Assembly (NCBI GenBank): GCA_921293015.1
Contig: OV121090.1
Location: 36,677,082 to 36,741,081 of the forward strand
Source of the DNA: Phorcus lineatus
Taxonomy: Eukaryota; Mollusca; Gastropoda; Trochida; Trochidae
DNA: 64,000 bases
Direction of reading: 5' to 3'
The translations under genes were made by a program, and so were the position numbers. The notes under the pieces were generated by a model. That model ran no database searches, was not told the origin of the DNA, and worked only from the letters and a program-made list of their open reading frames with translations. Positions 1 to 11,270 of the stretch are shown one piece after another (the first letter of the stretch is position 1; every line of letters starts with the position of its first letter).

Positions 1-270
1 ACTTTATCTTATTGATATGACATATGTACCGATATGTTATGTCATTTTGATATGATGATGTGTATAACAATCGAATGTCAGATTGTGTGTTTGCAATGGA
101 AAAGAAACGATTTCAAAGCTACATTCAATAATATATGAACCAAGCGATCTTCTTTAATATAGGGGTTGGACAGCGGAGAATTACAAGTGTTTTCTTGTTA
201 CACTGCGATGGGAAATATTACCATGTTTATGATACAATACCTTTAATCACGATGAATCGTGCGCTATTTA

Positions 271-443
271 AGAAATAGAGTAGCCTCAACCATCATGTGG
301 TTTGCATTTAAGTACAGTTTTGCCCTGAACTATTTATAGCTAAAGTACGAGGCCGAAGGCCGAGTGGTTTGACGATAATAATAGTTCAGGGCAAAACTGT
401 ACTTTATTGCAAAATGCATTATGGTTGACGCTACTCTATTTCT
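271..443. repeat. Foldback (hairpin) MITE-like element
   Basis: Two inverted arms of about 62 bp (271-333 and 382-443) pair with roughly 85% identity. They start AGAAATAGAGTAGC and meet at GAACTA/TAGTTC. The loop holds a small GC-rich palindrome, GAGGCCGAAGGCCGAG, which stands out in this AT-rich DNA. No ORF is present. A clear target-site duplication is not visible, so the superfamily is open. Confidence 0.75.
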
Positions 444-1901
444 TTTCTAGCATGTCGATTTTAACTCATGTAAATTATATTTCAGCCAAAATGAACTTAA
501 TCGAATTTGGTAGTAAATTGAAATTGATCAACTAGGGTAATTACTGGTGACGTTATAACGTTATTGTTGTTGACGTCATGGGCCATTGTTTAGTGACGTG
601 ATTAAAAACTATACTTTATTTAAGAAATAATGATAAGGTTTGCACAACATCATTAAGGAATGGTGTCTATTTATAAAAGAGTTCAGCTGCGAGTCAATGC
701 TACGAATGAAAACAAGAAGCATCAGCAAGGGTCATGAATGTATAAAATCAAATTGAGCGCGTAAAAATATAAAACGGTAAAACTAAATACTTGCATATTT
801 AGTCACATAAATGAGCGAGTGTCACAAAATAGTTCATACATCCTTAGATTTATGCGACAGCAACCTTAGTTTCCTTTCAAGTCAAGCTAGCTATGCTTAC
901 AGTGTAGAATCAAACGCTACAAATGACATCTCAAAAGGATATCTTTTAAATGATGAAATATTAAGATCATTTTGTATGGATTGTGTATGAAAATAATCAA
1001 GGAAGAACCGTATGACGTTTTGGTTTAGTGCCCTTCATGTGGTATGGATTATTAGGTATTAACGTCATCTTCGTTTTGCTTAAAAGCTAGTGTTAGCATG
1101 TCCTACATCTTCTCAACACTGAGCCTTTGAGCGGGCATATGGCAGAATTGTATGATAGATATAGACATAATTGGATGATATTGAAATCAGCTCTGTCCAA
1201 CAGGAAACTGCTGTGTTTAGGTTTTACTGAAGAGGGAACTAAAGCAATCCGAATAAGATTTTGTATTACCCATATGGGAAGGCGGACACAGGGTAGTACT
1301 TTTCAGTATGTCACACGGGTGTTTCACATTTTTCTGGCATTTGATTTGTTGTTGTGAACCATTGAAAATGAACGTTGTGCCTGGACTGTATCATTCTCTT
1401 TTCATACTTTTCCTGACTATTAACTTGTTTACACGTATTCTTCATTCTAACAATGTTTATATATTCCACGCACTTGCCATTTGTCATTTCTCAGATGTGC
1501 AGCCATAAAAAAAACGTGAAATAATTTTGCCAATTTGCATTATTGAATTATTACGTCATCACGTTAAGCTTACATTCGCGAAAAAGGCGCCTGGTTACGT
1601 TCTACTGTTTTCATTTTTTTAGTTCGAGCCCTCTTGTAGTATAACTGTAGGGCATTGCTGACCTGACCAAATTAATACAAACGGTTATGAAAAGAAGAAT
1701 AAACTTTCAACAACAACTACATAAAGCTTTTATTTTGAAACTTTCTCACAAATGGCATTTTAGCCGTGCGTATGTAAGTGTCAAGTAAACCCAGAGCACA
1801 TGCGTATGAATTTGGCGATCCACCGCTTTATAGAAACTTTTATTCCTATTATATTCGAGAATTAAATATTTTAAAGACATATGCATGGGTAATTATATAA
1901 A
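444..1901. other. Unassigned AT-rich stretch
   Basis: No gene or recognisable transposon protein is seen. A palindromic CRE octamer (TGACGTCA, 571-578) lies next to a second small palindrome, TAACGTTA-like, at 549-562. Short open frames around 1127-1508 overlap each other and show no domain. Confidence 0.4.
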
Positions 1902-2032
1902 CACTAACCAACTCGTGACAGGAAATGACAGAGTATCTTTCCCTCTTTATATCAATTATGTAATTCTCCCGCCAAGGCTCGGGAAAGATAACCTGTCATT
2001 CTCCGCCCCTCGTAAGTGATTAGTAGTTAGTG
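1902..2032. repeat. Imperfect foldback element
   Basis: The left arm (1902-1943) begins CACTAAC and ends TATCTTTCCC. The right arm (1981-2032) is its inverted partner, GGGAAAGATA to GTTAGTG. Pairing is strong at both ends and interrupted in the middle. It looks like an old miniature inverted-repeat transposon and has no coding potential. Confidence 0.55.
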
Positions 2033-3881
2033 ATATGTATAAAATCTATATTTGCAGACTGATACGTCTTGGAAGACTCTAAGCCACCTATAGCATACCG
2101 ATGTCTCCATGTAATAATGACGTGGAGGAGAGAGGCTGATACAGCACAAGTCAACGATATGCACAGGTAAAGCACAAGCTGCTGTAATGATGTTTCTTGA
2201 TAATCAAGTCAATGTGTCAGTTCTATCAAAAATCTATTCTTACTTAACGGCATTTCAGAGTGGTGATCTTGATGGAAATTATAACTTCTTTATCTAAGAA
2301 GCTTCCGGTTTAAATTTCCTGTTCTAGTTTCGCATCTCCTCATTTGCTAAGTACGTAGCTTACTTCTCAAATCAATTATGTATAGTAATATATGTATCCT
2401 CGATTGGAACAAAAAGGTTTATTTTCCTTAGAAACGTGCTATCAAACCAACTTAACACTTAGAAAAACCTTCCGATAACTTTTCATTGACTTATCCAGGG
2501 TAAATAAAGATAAATATGCTCAAAGGGGAACAAATCAAATTTGCGAAAAGTTCGTCAAGATGCAATTACTGACAGTCACAATTACATGAATAACAATTTT
2601 CAAATGGCCTATTTTAGATTATCAGATAAATACAAACCACGAGCGACAAAAGGGAAATGAAATGAAATCCAAGGAATATGTCGAATAGGTATTGACGTTT
2701 TTGATTACATTATACCTAAAATTGGCTTCGTACATGTAAGTCATGACTGCAGGTTGCGGGAAGTACTATATCAACATTGCGAAAATAACAGTTTGAAAAT
2801 ACAATTACAATGTCATTAATATTAGTCATTAAGGTTAGACAACTTCAATACGTCATTTTTGCTTTTGTTAACCAAACAAAGAAATGATATTCCCGTTAAA
2901 AACATAGATATAAAACTTCAAATTTGTCCATATAATGCTTTAGTAAATGGTTGATATGTCGAATGTGTATTGATAACTTATTTCATAATTTTACTTATTG
3001 GATCAGGTAAAAAAGAAATTTAACTCAAATGTAATGGATATGCGCAGCTTATATTTCCTTACAGGAGAGAGTCACTATAAGCCCAGATCGTGTATTAGTA
3101 TATTAGTCACTATCTCGTGAGTCTATAATACATATCGTTTATACGACGTTATATGATAAATAGGTATACTTTGCCAGTTTAATATATATGCATGTGGTCT
3201 TTTTGACGCAAACTATGCATGTGTACCATCGATTTAAATGCATTGATATTTTCAAAGCAAACATCTCTGTCATTCTGTGAACTCCATAATAATTATGCAT
3301 TGAAAAGCTGAGAAAAAGATTTCTCACGTTTCGTTTCCATGGTGACCATAAAAATCCCTTGTTAACATATGCTTCACCCTACATGTTCGCTCCACACTCA
3401 GCAGTTGTGATGAATAGGCTATAGACAAGGTACGTTTTACTCATTTACTCACAGTGTATATCAGTAGCAGCAATTGAATAAATTTTACCTCTCACGCGAC
3501 GCTCAACTATTTTGTATCCCTGTTGAGTCAGTACGCGAAGTTTATCTTGGACTGACTGATTTAAACAAAAATTTATTATTTGTAAACTGTATCTTGCGTT
3601 TTGCATTTTCTCTAAGTTTGAAAGCAACAAATTGGTTATTTTTATTCAAATCCTACTTAATATTCTGTAAGTTAGGTTGATGAAGGGTAAACACATTTCT
3701 TTTTTTAATTGATATACAACTTCTGAAAAGACGAAGTTTCGTTATAAATACTTGTCAACGGTACTACAATTCATGTCAAAACTTCGCCTATGCGACAGAG
3801 AAGTTTGATATCCATTAACAAATTCATTCTTTATGGTATAATGTTTGAATTGTTTTCCTGGAGATGAAGAAGTTGATACAG
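2033..3881. other. Unassigned stretch upstream of the receptor exon
   Basis: AT-rich DNA with no convincing exon, repeat family or RNA gene. It may be part of the receptor gene's 5' intron or upstream region, because the coding exon at 4882 is preceded by a splice acceptor. Confidence 0.35.
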
Positions 3882-4318
3882 TCTGATTAGAATAGACCGA
3901 AAATGCTAGGGGAAAAAAGTTGCAAAATAATGTCTCTCCCGGGATACGAACTCGTCCAGTGGTTTTGAAGTCATCCAGTTGTTATCTATCAAACGGTCTG
4001 ACAACATATTGCGCATGTTCTGTTTCAATTTTAGTGTAGACAAAAACAAGATTATGCGGACTAATCACGTTGAAAAGAAGGAAGGCTGCTGTTATGTATA
4101 ATAAACGATTAACTGAAGTTACTATCCCTTTGCTACTGATACCAAGAAGTTATTCTAGAAACCGTTGGATTGGCGAACTGAACTTACATCAGAACAATAT
4201 AGTCTGTTCTTAAACCGTTATGGGAAGGAAGCCATCTATTTGAATGACTTCGTATCCCGGTAAAGGTAATATTTTGATACTTTTATTCCTCGGAACACGG
4301 TCGATCTTAATCATATTG
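3882..4318. repeat. Old inverted-repeat element upstream of the receptor
   Basis: Inverted arms of about 75-80 bp (about 3882-3960 and 4237-4318) pair at roughly 70% identity. The best-conserved part is CCCGGGATACGAACTCG against CTTCGTATCCCGG. Further matching continues outward through GACCG/CGGTC. The arms enclose about 275 bp with no ORF. It probably is a decayed non-autonomous DNA transposon in the receptor's 5' intron or flank. Confidence 0.5.
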
Positions 4319-4861
4319 GGCCTTAATACTAAATCTTCCTAAACAACTTAATACGTTTCTATTTCATTCCTGTGTCTAGAATTAATCAACAGTTAATATG
4401 TATGACAAATATTATCTTCTCAGGTAAACCAGTACCTCTTATGTTATGGTAAAATAAAGCTCAAATATGCGTATTTTATCAAGATTTTTTCGTTTTTCTT
4501 TATTTCAATTTTCTCTTTTTCAATTAGCATAGTTTCACTGCTACAAAAGATGAAATCGAATCATTAGAAAGATGAATTCTTTGTTTTAAATAGCATCAAT
4601 GTGATTATTTCTGATCATCATTTCAAAACCATGGTTTCATGTTTCACTGTTTGTAGTTTCGAGTTGAAATGTATGCTTTCTAGAATATTAATATGACGAA
4701 AGGTGAAAAGCCTTCCCAATTAGATTATCTTAATGTCTGGATATTTTAGTAGCTTTGAAATTGTGATTATTGTTTTAAACAAAACGGGTTTAATACAGAA
4801 ATGTACTTATGAGTTAATTCTGAAATACGTTTTGAGTGCTCCTCATGCCGTTTGCCTCAAC

Positions 4862-4881
4862 TTTGTTTATTACATTTCAGG
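4862..4881 (+). other. Probable 3' splice acceptor of the receptor coding exon
   Basis: A T-rich tract ends in ACATTTCAG at 4872-4880. The next bases are G then ATG at 4882. This is a textbook acceptor placed one base before the start codon, so the 5' UTR probably lies in one or more upstream exons. The in-frame ATG at 4852 would sit inside the intron tract, so it is not taken as the start. Confidence 0.65.
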
Positions 4882-6129
4882 ATGGACTCTGATGCGGCTC
4901 CATTAGGAAACATCGGGAATATATCCATCAGGAATCTTTTAACATACATTAAATCGCTTTCACCAGAAGAAAAACGTGATTTGTTTCAACTTTTAGACGT
5001 TCAAAATGAGGAAGATTTGAAATATATAGTACGAAGTTTAGATGACGAGCCGTTCGGATTACAGTACCCAGAATTTAAGGCCCACAAGATTCTGCTTGTG
5101 TACATTCCGCCCTTTCTGCTAATCCTCGGAACTTTTGGAAATATTTTCTCCTTCCTCATTATGAGACACAAGTCAATGACCCGTCTGTCAACATACGTGT
5201 TCCTTGCTGCGCTATCCATAGCTGATTCCATGGTTCTCTTCATTGGACTCCTCCGCACCTGGTTGGGAGAACTCACAGGGTTTGACCTCAAGGACCAGGC
5301 AGACTGGCTGTGTAAAACCATTGTCATCTTGGGATACATCTCAAGCAACACGTCAGTGTGGATCATCGTTGCTGTTACTGTAGAGAGATTCATCGTGGTG
5401 GCCTACCCTCTCAAAGCGCAAAGACTATGCACAATTCCTCGAGCCAAAAAGATTATTGCTGGCTTGTTCTTCATGTTCCTTGCAATTAATATTCACTTGG
5501 CTTGGACTGTCAGTTTGAACAAGACTAAAATCAAGGGTAATTTGGTACCTCGTTGTGACGCAACAACTGGACACGAAATCCTCGTCAGAGACATATGGCC
5601 ATGGGTTGATGCACTAATCTACAGCTTCATGCCTTTCATCATCATAAGTATATTCAATGTTCTCATTATTTGCAAGGTTGCCCGAGCCTCTAGTGGACGT
5701 GGCAATCTTCAAAATGGTTCTCTGAAGATAAGAAGTCGTTGCAAAGAGGACACGAATCTTCGTATAACGATTATGTTACTCACAGTGTCTTTCACGTTCT
5801 TGTTGACAACCCTGCCTATGAACATCAGCATGATCGCCTCGGCATTCTGGAACAAGACAGGTCACGACAATGCTGAAATGTCTAAGTATCGTTTGATAGT
5901 GACTATAACGCAGCTTCTCATGTACTTAAATCATTCCATCAACTTCTTTCTGTATTGCGCAACGGGCCAAAAGTTCAGAAAAGAGGTAATCAGAATGTTT
6001 TGTGGGAAGAGAAGCAATACTTTTATCACTGCAGACCATAGCAAACATTTGTACTGCTCCAGGGGATGTTCACATATGCAAAACGATTTTTTGGATGTTA
6101 GAAGGAGTATTGATGAAACAGAAATGTGA
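4882..6129 (+). CDS. Class A (rhodopsin-like) neuropeptide-type GPCR, FMRFamide/TRH-receptor-like
   Basis: A complete 415-residue seven-helix receptor in one exon, predicted at the plasma membrane and expected to signal through heterotrimeric G proteins. Landmarks by residue: TM1 about 73-94 with GTFGN (N87); TM2 104-124 with LSIAD (D115); C144 at the top of TM3 and C225 in loop 2 can form the usual disulfide; TM3 ends in ERF (168-170) instead of DRY; TM4 about 189-210; TM5 243-265 with P251; TM6 292-316 with LTTLP instead of CWxP; TM7 338-360 with NHSINFFLY, lacking the P of NPxxY. A Q-K-F-R helix 8 and a Cys-bearing tail follow. N13 is a possible glycosylation site. The charged, helical N-terminus of about 70 residues is long. 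The start is M4882, because the upstream ATG is intronic. The ERF, LTTLP and NxSINFFLY set resembles lophotrochozoan FMRFamide/TRH-receptor-like orphans. The ligand cannot be told from sequence. Confidence 0.93.
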   Translation: MDSDAAPLGNIGNISIRNLLTYIKSLSPEEKRDLFQLLDVQNEEDLKYIVRSLDDEPFGLQYPEFKAHKILLVYIPPFLLILGTFGNIFSFLIMRHKSMTRLSTYVFLAALSIADSMVLFIGLLRTWLGELTGFDLKDQADWLCKTIVILGYISSNTSVWIIVAVTVERFIVVAYPLKAQRLCTIPRAKKIIAGLFFMFLAINIHLAWTVSLNKTKIKGNLVPRCDATTGHEILVRDIWPWVDALIYSFMPFIIISIFNVLIICKVARASSGRGNLQNGSLKIRSRCKEDTNLRITIMLLTVSFTFLLTTLPMNISMIASAFWNKTGHDNAEMSKYRLIVTITQLLMYLNHSINFFLYCATGQKFRKEVIRMFCGKRSNTFITADHSKHLYCSRGCSHMQNDFLDVRRSIDETEM

Positions 6130-7007
6130 TCAAAGTGTAATCAATTAGTGTTCGATGTTCCGAACCAGATCACTCTTCGATGAAGCAGATGTAGACAACG
6201 CTGCAAATTTGTCTTTGCGGGCAAAATCTGCATCAGTGAATACAAGCTGATATCTTATTTGAGAATATTACTTATATTATTTAAAAGAAATAGTTCTTAG
6301 TTAATGATGTATAAGTAATAGACTGACAAAAAGTCGTAATTGAAAAATAACATCTGACTCACCAAAGTTAAAGGTGTTGTTATTCATTACACGAAGTGAT
6401 AGGAAAATATTCTGTCCGTCATTAATCAAGTGATGAACTGGTGCCTTGATCTTTATTTTGTAGAACGTTTAGTTTTTAATTAAATGTGTTACAAAGAACA
6501 GAATTCTACCATGTTGAGGAATTCGTGATGCCGGATTTATATAACATTGATGGTGCAAAGTAGAAAAGCTTGTGTATACGTTATCATCAATTGCCTGAGA
6601 TGAAGGAAATGAGTCAACAGAAACCTACAGTTTCAATCAGGGATTTATCTCAACATAATTGTTTACTTATATCATTAATCAAATAAGTTACTACAACATC
6701 TTTTACAACCAAAACCTGTACCTGTAGAGAGTTGTCCATTGCTTTGAACGTTGATAATCAATGTTATTAGATGCGAATACATTCCAAGCGTTCATAAACA
6801 CTTTGGCTACCTTAAGTATTTCCCAAATTTGTGTCTATCACAACAAGACGTAGCTTAAACTCCTAAGAAGGGGGACGTTTTGTTCATTTGACAGTTAATT
6901 TGGCCATTTTTCAGTATGGTATTCGTTATGTTTTAGTCTGATGTGCGATCCGAGCATTTGGCCCTGTGTATTGCTCAGTTGACCACTATAAGTAGAGTAC
7001 AACAACA
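6130..7007. other. 3' flank of the receptor exon
   Basis: Probable 3' UTR followed by anonymous DNA. I found no AATAAA between the stop codon and the SINE at about 7008. The first clear one is at 7269-7274, just past the SINE, so either the 3' UTR is long and contains the SINE or a variant signal is used. Confidence 0.4.
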
Positions 7008-7255
7008 TCAGGCGTGACCCGCCTGTTGGATAGGTTACCCGCTTCATTGCTGGATAAACTGGGAGTTTGAAGATAGATGTCCTACCCTACGCTGGGACAG
7101 CGGTTGACAAACTATGTGTGCCACCTTGAGAAAGAGATTTTATTCGACGGTGTCTCTGTTCACCCAGCAGTGTAATTTGGTACCTGATTTGAAGTGATGG
7201 CAATGTGACAGATAACCATAAACTAAAGCGCTGGGAAAACTTATCATACTGACAA
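7008..7255 (+). mobile_element. tRNA-derived SINE
   Basis: The left part has a degenerate tRNA-like promoter: TTGGATAGGTTACCCGC as A-box-like and GGGAGTTTGAAGATAG in the B-box position. The body contains CTGTTCACCCAGCAGTGTAA followed by GGTACCTG. I recognise that motif from dispersed SINEs of molluscs and other lophotrochozoans. It ends near AAGCGCTGGGAAAAC. Decay of the B box suggests an old copy. Family name not assigned. Confidence 0.6.
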
Positions 7256-8130
7256 GGAATTCATAATGAATAAAATCGTGATGTTTGTCCTTACATCAGG
7301 GTAATCATGTGTTGGCAAATGCAACATATCTTTGTATGTTCTTATAGCAGAATTCAGAAACCATCTAGTCTTAGTCAATGAATGTAAGTTTATTGAACAA
7401 TCATTATACCAAATGCTTTCCACCTAAAAGTATATCTATGTTATAATCCCTAAAGTTACAATATATGAACTCGACAATCGTTCATCAGTTAAAAATTATA
7501 TCAAGCGATTAAGGATCAATCAATTGATATTCCTTTTTGCAGGGTATATGACCAACTCTCTTAACTTGTAATGTTTGATATGAGCTAATACTTCATTAGT
7601 ATCTCGAATTGGTCATTACATTTGATTATATCATACCCCTTGTTAGTTTTAGTCACTATTGCAAACAATGGATCTCAGCATTGATTATAATGGAGCTTTC
7701 AGTTTGGAATTACACCCAGGCAGTGAGTGATAGGTCGATACTCAGTAACCGCGGTAACTTTTGTTTATTTCGTGCATATATTATTGGATATTGCCTTTGA
7801 TATAGTTCTTGAATGTATTATAAGACATGTTTAATTGGTGATTGTTTTAAAATGCTCTTGATTGTTTATTGTTATGCCCTCTTCAATGTAACTGAAGTGC
7901 TTCTTACTGTGGAAACAAATAATACTATATTATTTTGTACAGATGAAAAAGTGAGTATATATTTGATATGAAATGAACGTACATATGAAGATTCAAGTAA
8001 TAAAAGTTGTAACATTATAACATTGTGACATATACATTTGTTTTGTTTATATCTATATATATGTAGGAACGATATCGATATCGCTCGGAGATAATTTGTC
8101 GTTGCATGTAATAAGTGCCAGTCTTTGATT
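7256..8130. other. Unassigned AT-rich stretch
   Basis: No gene recognised. AATAAA signals on the + strand occur at 7269 and near 7998. A small open frame at 7609-7800 has no recognisable features. Confidence 0.35.
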
Positions 8131-8456
8131 TCTCCATTTAACAGTATCGCCCAAAACTTTAAATCTCTAACTTGAAATATGGTTGAATCGACGAACGAAA
8201 CTTCTGCTATACTCGATTTACCCTTAAAATAACATTAGCACGTGATAAAGTGATCTCGCGGAGTTAAAAATCCGTGTTTCCCATTGAAAGACATCTCCAT
8301 TTAACAGTGGTGCCCAAAATCTTAATTTTCTAACTTGAAATATGGTTGAATCGACGAACGAAACTTGTGCTATACTCGATTTAACATTAACGATCATTAG
8401 CACGTGATAAAGTGATCTCGCGAAATTGAAAATCCATGTTTCCCATTGAAAGACAA
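8131..8456. repeat. 163-bp tandem duplication
   Basis: Two direct copies, 8131-8293 and 8294-8456, both begin TCTCCATTTAACAG and both end CCCATTGAAAGAC or close to it. They share long blocks such as AACTTGAAATATGGTTGAAT and GCACGTGATAAAGTGATCTC. Identity is about 88% by eye. No ORF runs through them. Confidence 0.85.
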
Positions 8457-8939
8457 TGAGAATACGTCATTAAGTAAGTCATCAAGACAATTGTAAAGGA
8501 ACAAATAGGACAACGTGAAAAAACCACCAACGCACGCTACATTGGACGCTACAAAATTGGAAAGAATTATCGGATGACCTCAGAAAACAGGATTTTTCTA
8601 GAAAATTATTCTACCGTTTACTCTTGTACTGTCTGATAAGTGCCAAACCTAGTACGTTTGTTAGACACGTGGCTAATGTAAAAGGTATTAAAAAGAAAAT
8701 CGTTTAAGGCATGAGAACAACATCAGAAAAGACTTTCTGTCACTCGTGCCTAAAGATCAGTATATCCCTCGCTCTCGCTCGTGTCGTAAACATAGTATAT
8801 CATGGACACTCATATGATATCCTCTATACAGTTCTTTTAAGATATGATTAAAATACAAAATATTTCAAATGTTTGTCTTGTCCTTCTTGAAAGTGGTTTA
8901 TGCAATGAAATCCGTTGCTTTTGGCAAAGAGTATATTTA
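8457..8939. other. Unassigned stretch with weak inverted repeats
   Basis: A short imperfect inverted repeat (TTAAGGCATGAG near 8704 against CTCGTGCCTAAA near 8743) is followed by a CTCG-rich patch, CCTCGCTCTCGCTCGTG, near 8767. This may be a decayed hairpin element like those at 271 and 8940. No gene is seen. Confidence 0.35.
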
Positions 8940-9093
8940 AGAATTGACTTCAACATTGATTAAGTTCATGGAGGTATAAACTTAAAAACTGATGTGCAAA
9001 CCGTGTGAATCCGCGTAGCGGATTTACGCCGAGTTTCACATCGGTTTTTAAGTTTATACCTCCATGAACTTAATAAATGATGAAGTCAATTCT
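8940..9093. mobile_element. 154-bp hairpin MITE with TA target duplication (Tc1/mariner-type)
   Basis: Arms 8940-8996 and 9037-9093 are inverted copies differing at about three positions, beginning AGAATTGACTTCA. The dinucleotide TA flanks both ends (8938-8939 and 9094-9095). The 40-base loop contains a second perfect palindrome, ATCCGC-GTA-GCGGAT (about 9009-9023). Non-coding. Near-identity of the arms indicates a young copy or strong hairpin maintenance. Confidence 0.85.
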
Positions 9094-9095
9094 TA

Positions 9096-10689
9096 TAAAT
9101 AAATGTATACATACTGGTTGTTTTTAAAACATTTTATCGCTCTAAATATACATATTTGCACCAAATAGCGCTGCACTATATACGCGAATGAATTCAACGC
9201 TCAACAGCATGAAAGAGATAGACTGTCTACAAAACGTTTTTTAGCCAATGAAAATCCACAACGCACGTGGCCATGAACTTATCGGACGTCCGTCGCACGT
9301 GGGCTTGACATTGCTAGTTCTCACAGTTGTAAACACAAATCGCGAACGTAGAACTCGGAGAGGAAACCAGCCGAATTTACCCTCGTAGATGCCATATACT
9401 GATGGTGTTATGATCTCGATCTAACGGAATCTGATTAAACTGCACACAGTTCTTAAACTTGTTGAGGAGCCAAACTTGACTCTGTTTATGAACTTAACGA
9501 CATTACTTTGCCAATCTCCCTGCAACAGCCGCGAGAGCATTGAACAATGACATTTGCCTTCTTTGGGGTGGAACACGATCGTTTGTAATTTCTGATAGAG
9601 CTCACTTGTTTATTATGAAAAGGAATACCTTTAGAACCTTTGACAACAATAATTATTTTATATTGAATTATGTTAATTTTTTATTTACCTACTTTCAAGA
9701 AGTGGCATTGGACAATCCGTTGCTATTTTTAGAAAAACGTAACTCTTTTATATATAGTTCCGTCGATGGGCGTGGCTTAAAATAATGTGACGTCACGAAA
9801 TTAAGTTTATTGAGGTATGAACTGAACTTCTATTACCGTGTTCAGCGAATCAGATTGACGCAAAGCAATTGCTATTTATTTATTAGAATATATACGATAT
9901 CTATACACAACAAAGTACATTGCGACCCTTGACCAATATTCTTCTCATTTGTCAATTGTAAAATTATTTAATCGGAACATAGATGTTGTTATCTGGGAAG
10001 GACTCATCACGACACATGGCTGCTAATAACGGGGACTTGAAGTTAAACATATGTGTCAGTCCTCTAATTACTGATTTTAGCAGATTTGTGAATCGGGTCA
10101 GTCTTATTAGAGGCTCAAGACAGTTGGTACATCACGAAATGTTGATCCTGACATGTCTCTGGTATAAATTCATGTCTTAAGCTGCATCGTTAGTTTGCTT
10201 ATTCACGACGATAAATAAGTGTGTGTCAGTTAGAATAAAAAAACTAATAATAATGCTACATATAGTCGTCGAATCTCACATGATAACACAACATTTATAT
10301 AATATCTGGTGTATAGAAATATCGACGATCTCCATCAGTATCGAACCCCATCACAACGAACGCTGGTGTAATCACTCTGCCAATTATTTGCGCGAAATCG
10401 TTTCAGATTATGTTAACTTATAAACAAGATTCAATTATTTTTCGGTTGAAACTTTTAAAGTATACAAGAAATCCAACGTGGGCATGAATTATCAACTGAT
10501 TGTATTTAACGAAACGATGATTTCCATAAAATAAAACAATTTACAGTATCGCCTACAACCATTTCTACACGTAGATACGTTAATAAAACATGTCCCAACA
10601 TGCAGGACACTTTTATTTAGCCTTGGGGTTTATTCGTATTACTAACTTTCTACAAAATACAAATTTACAATTTTATTTTTGAAAATAAC
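9096..10689. other. Unassigned stretch with CRE palindrome
   Basis: No gene recognised. Near 9796-9830 the sequence AATTAAGTTTATTGAGGTATGAACT resembles in part the arm of the MITE at 8940. A full CRE octamer, TGACGTCA, lies at 9788-9795. Two high-GC E-box/CACGTG sites occur near 9262 and 9295. Confidence 0.35.
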
Positions 10690-11270
10690 ATACGAAGAAA
10701 TAAATATTCAGATTTCATCACCCACTTGGTGTCATCGTACACCGGATGTGGAGGGGTGTCTGTATAGAGGGGTGAAATTGTTATGTTTTTGGTTTTTTTC
10801 GAAATTTACATTTAGGACAGACAATTATGATAAGTGTATGTGTTACGAAAATATGGGGTATATCACAAATGTTTGCTCACAACCTGGGAATATTTCGTCA
10901 ATCCTAGATTGTTTAAACAATCTGCAGATTGTGCGACCTGAACAATCTGGGAATTTGTGTTTTAGTTTAATTTTCATAATTATAAAATATGAATAATCTA
11001 GCTGAGCGAACAATCTGCAGATTGTGATCATTCCCAGATTGCACGGGTCATATGTACCTTGTGTCTATAAATATAGACCAATATTTCAATTAGACAAATA
11101 TATTAACGTATATAATTGAATTTTCGCGTTGCTAAGTGCGGGGATTGTTTTTTTCTAGGCTGTGTTTCGACATATGTGAGTCATTTATTAATAATACACG
11201 TTTAATTCTGATTCATTAACACGAAAAACCTCTTCAAAAAACTCTTTTTAAACATCATGTTAACCGGACG
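10690..11270 (+). repeat. Dispersed repeat, copy 1 (interrupted)
   Basis: Shares blocks with 22350-22730 in the same order. Examples are CACCGGATGTGGAGGGGTGT against CACTGGATGTAGAGAGGTGT, then TTCGCGTTGCTAAG against TTCCGCGTTGCTCA, then CTGATTCATTAACACGAAAAACCTCT. Copy 1 holds about 180-250 extra bases (about 10860-11100) that copy 2 lacks. That extra piece is a separate palindromic element. The family is unknown and non-coding. Confidence 0.65.
10873..11052 (-). repeat. Palindrome-rich element nested in the dispersed repeat
   Basis: Built from repeats of ACAATCTGCAGATTGT, a perfect 16-bp palindrome present near 10917 and 11009, and from partial versions (AACAATCTGGGAA, TCCCAGATTGC). The minus-strand end reads CATATGACCCGTGCAATCTG and matches the plus-strand start of the copy at 46775. 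The block CAATCCTAGATTGTTTAAAC also recurs there. Its absence from the sister repeat at 22350 marks it as an insertion. Confidence 0.65.

Noticed and set aside
4852-4881. Upstream in-frame ATG that would add 10 residues to the receptor
   Set aside because: The added codons lie in a T-rich tract ending in CAG, a splice acceptor, so they are most likely intronic.
5001-5393. 130-codon minus-strand open frame
   Set aside because: It is fully antisense to the receptor coding exon and has no domain.
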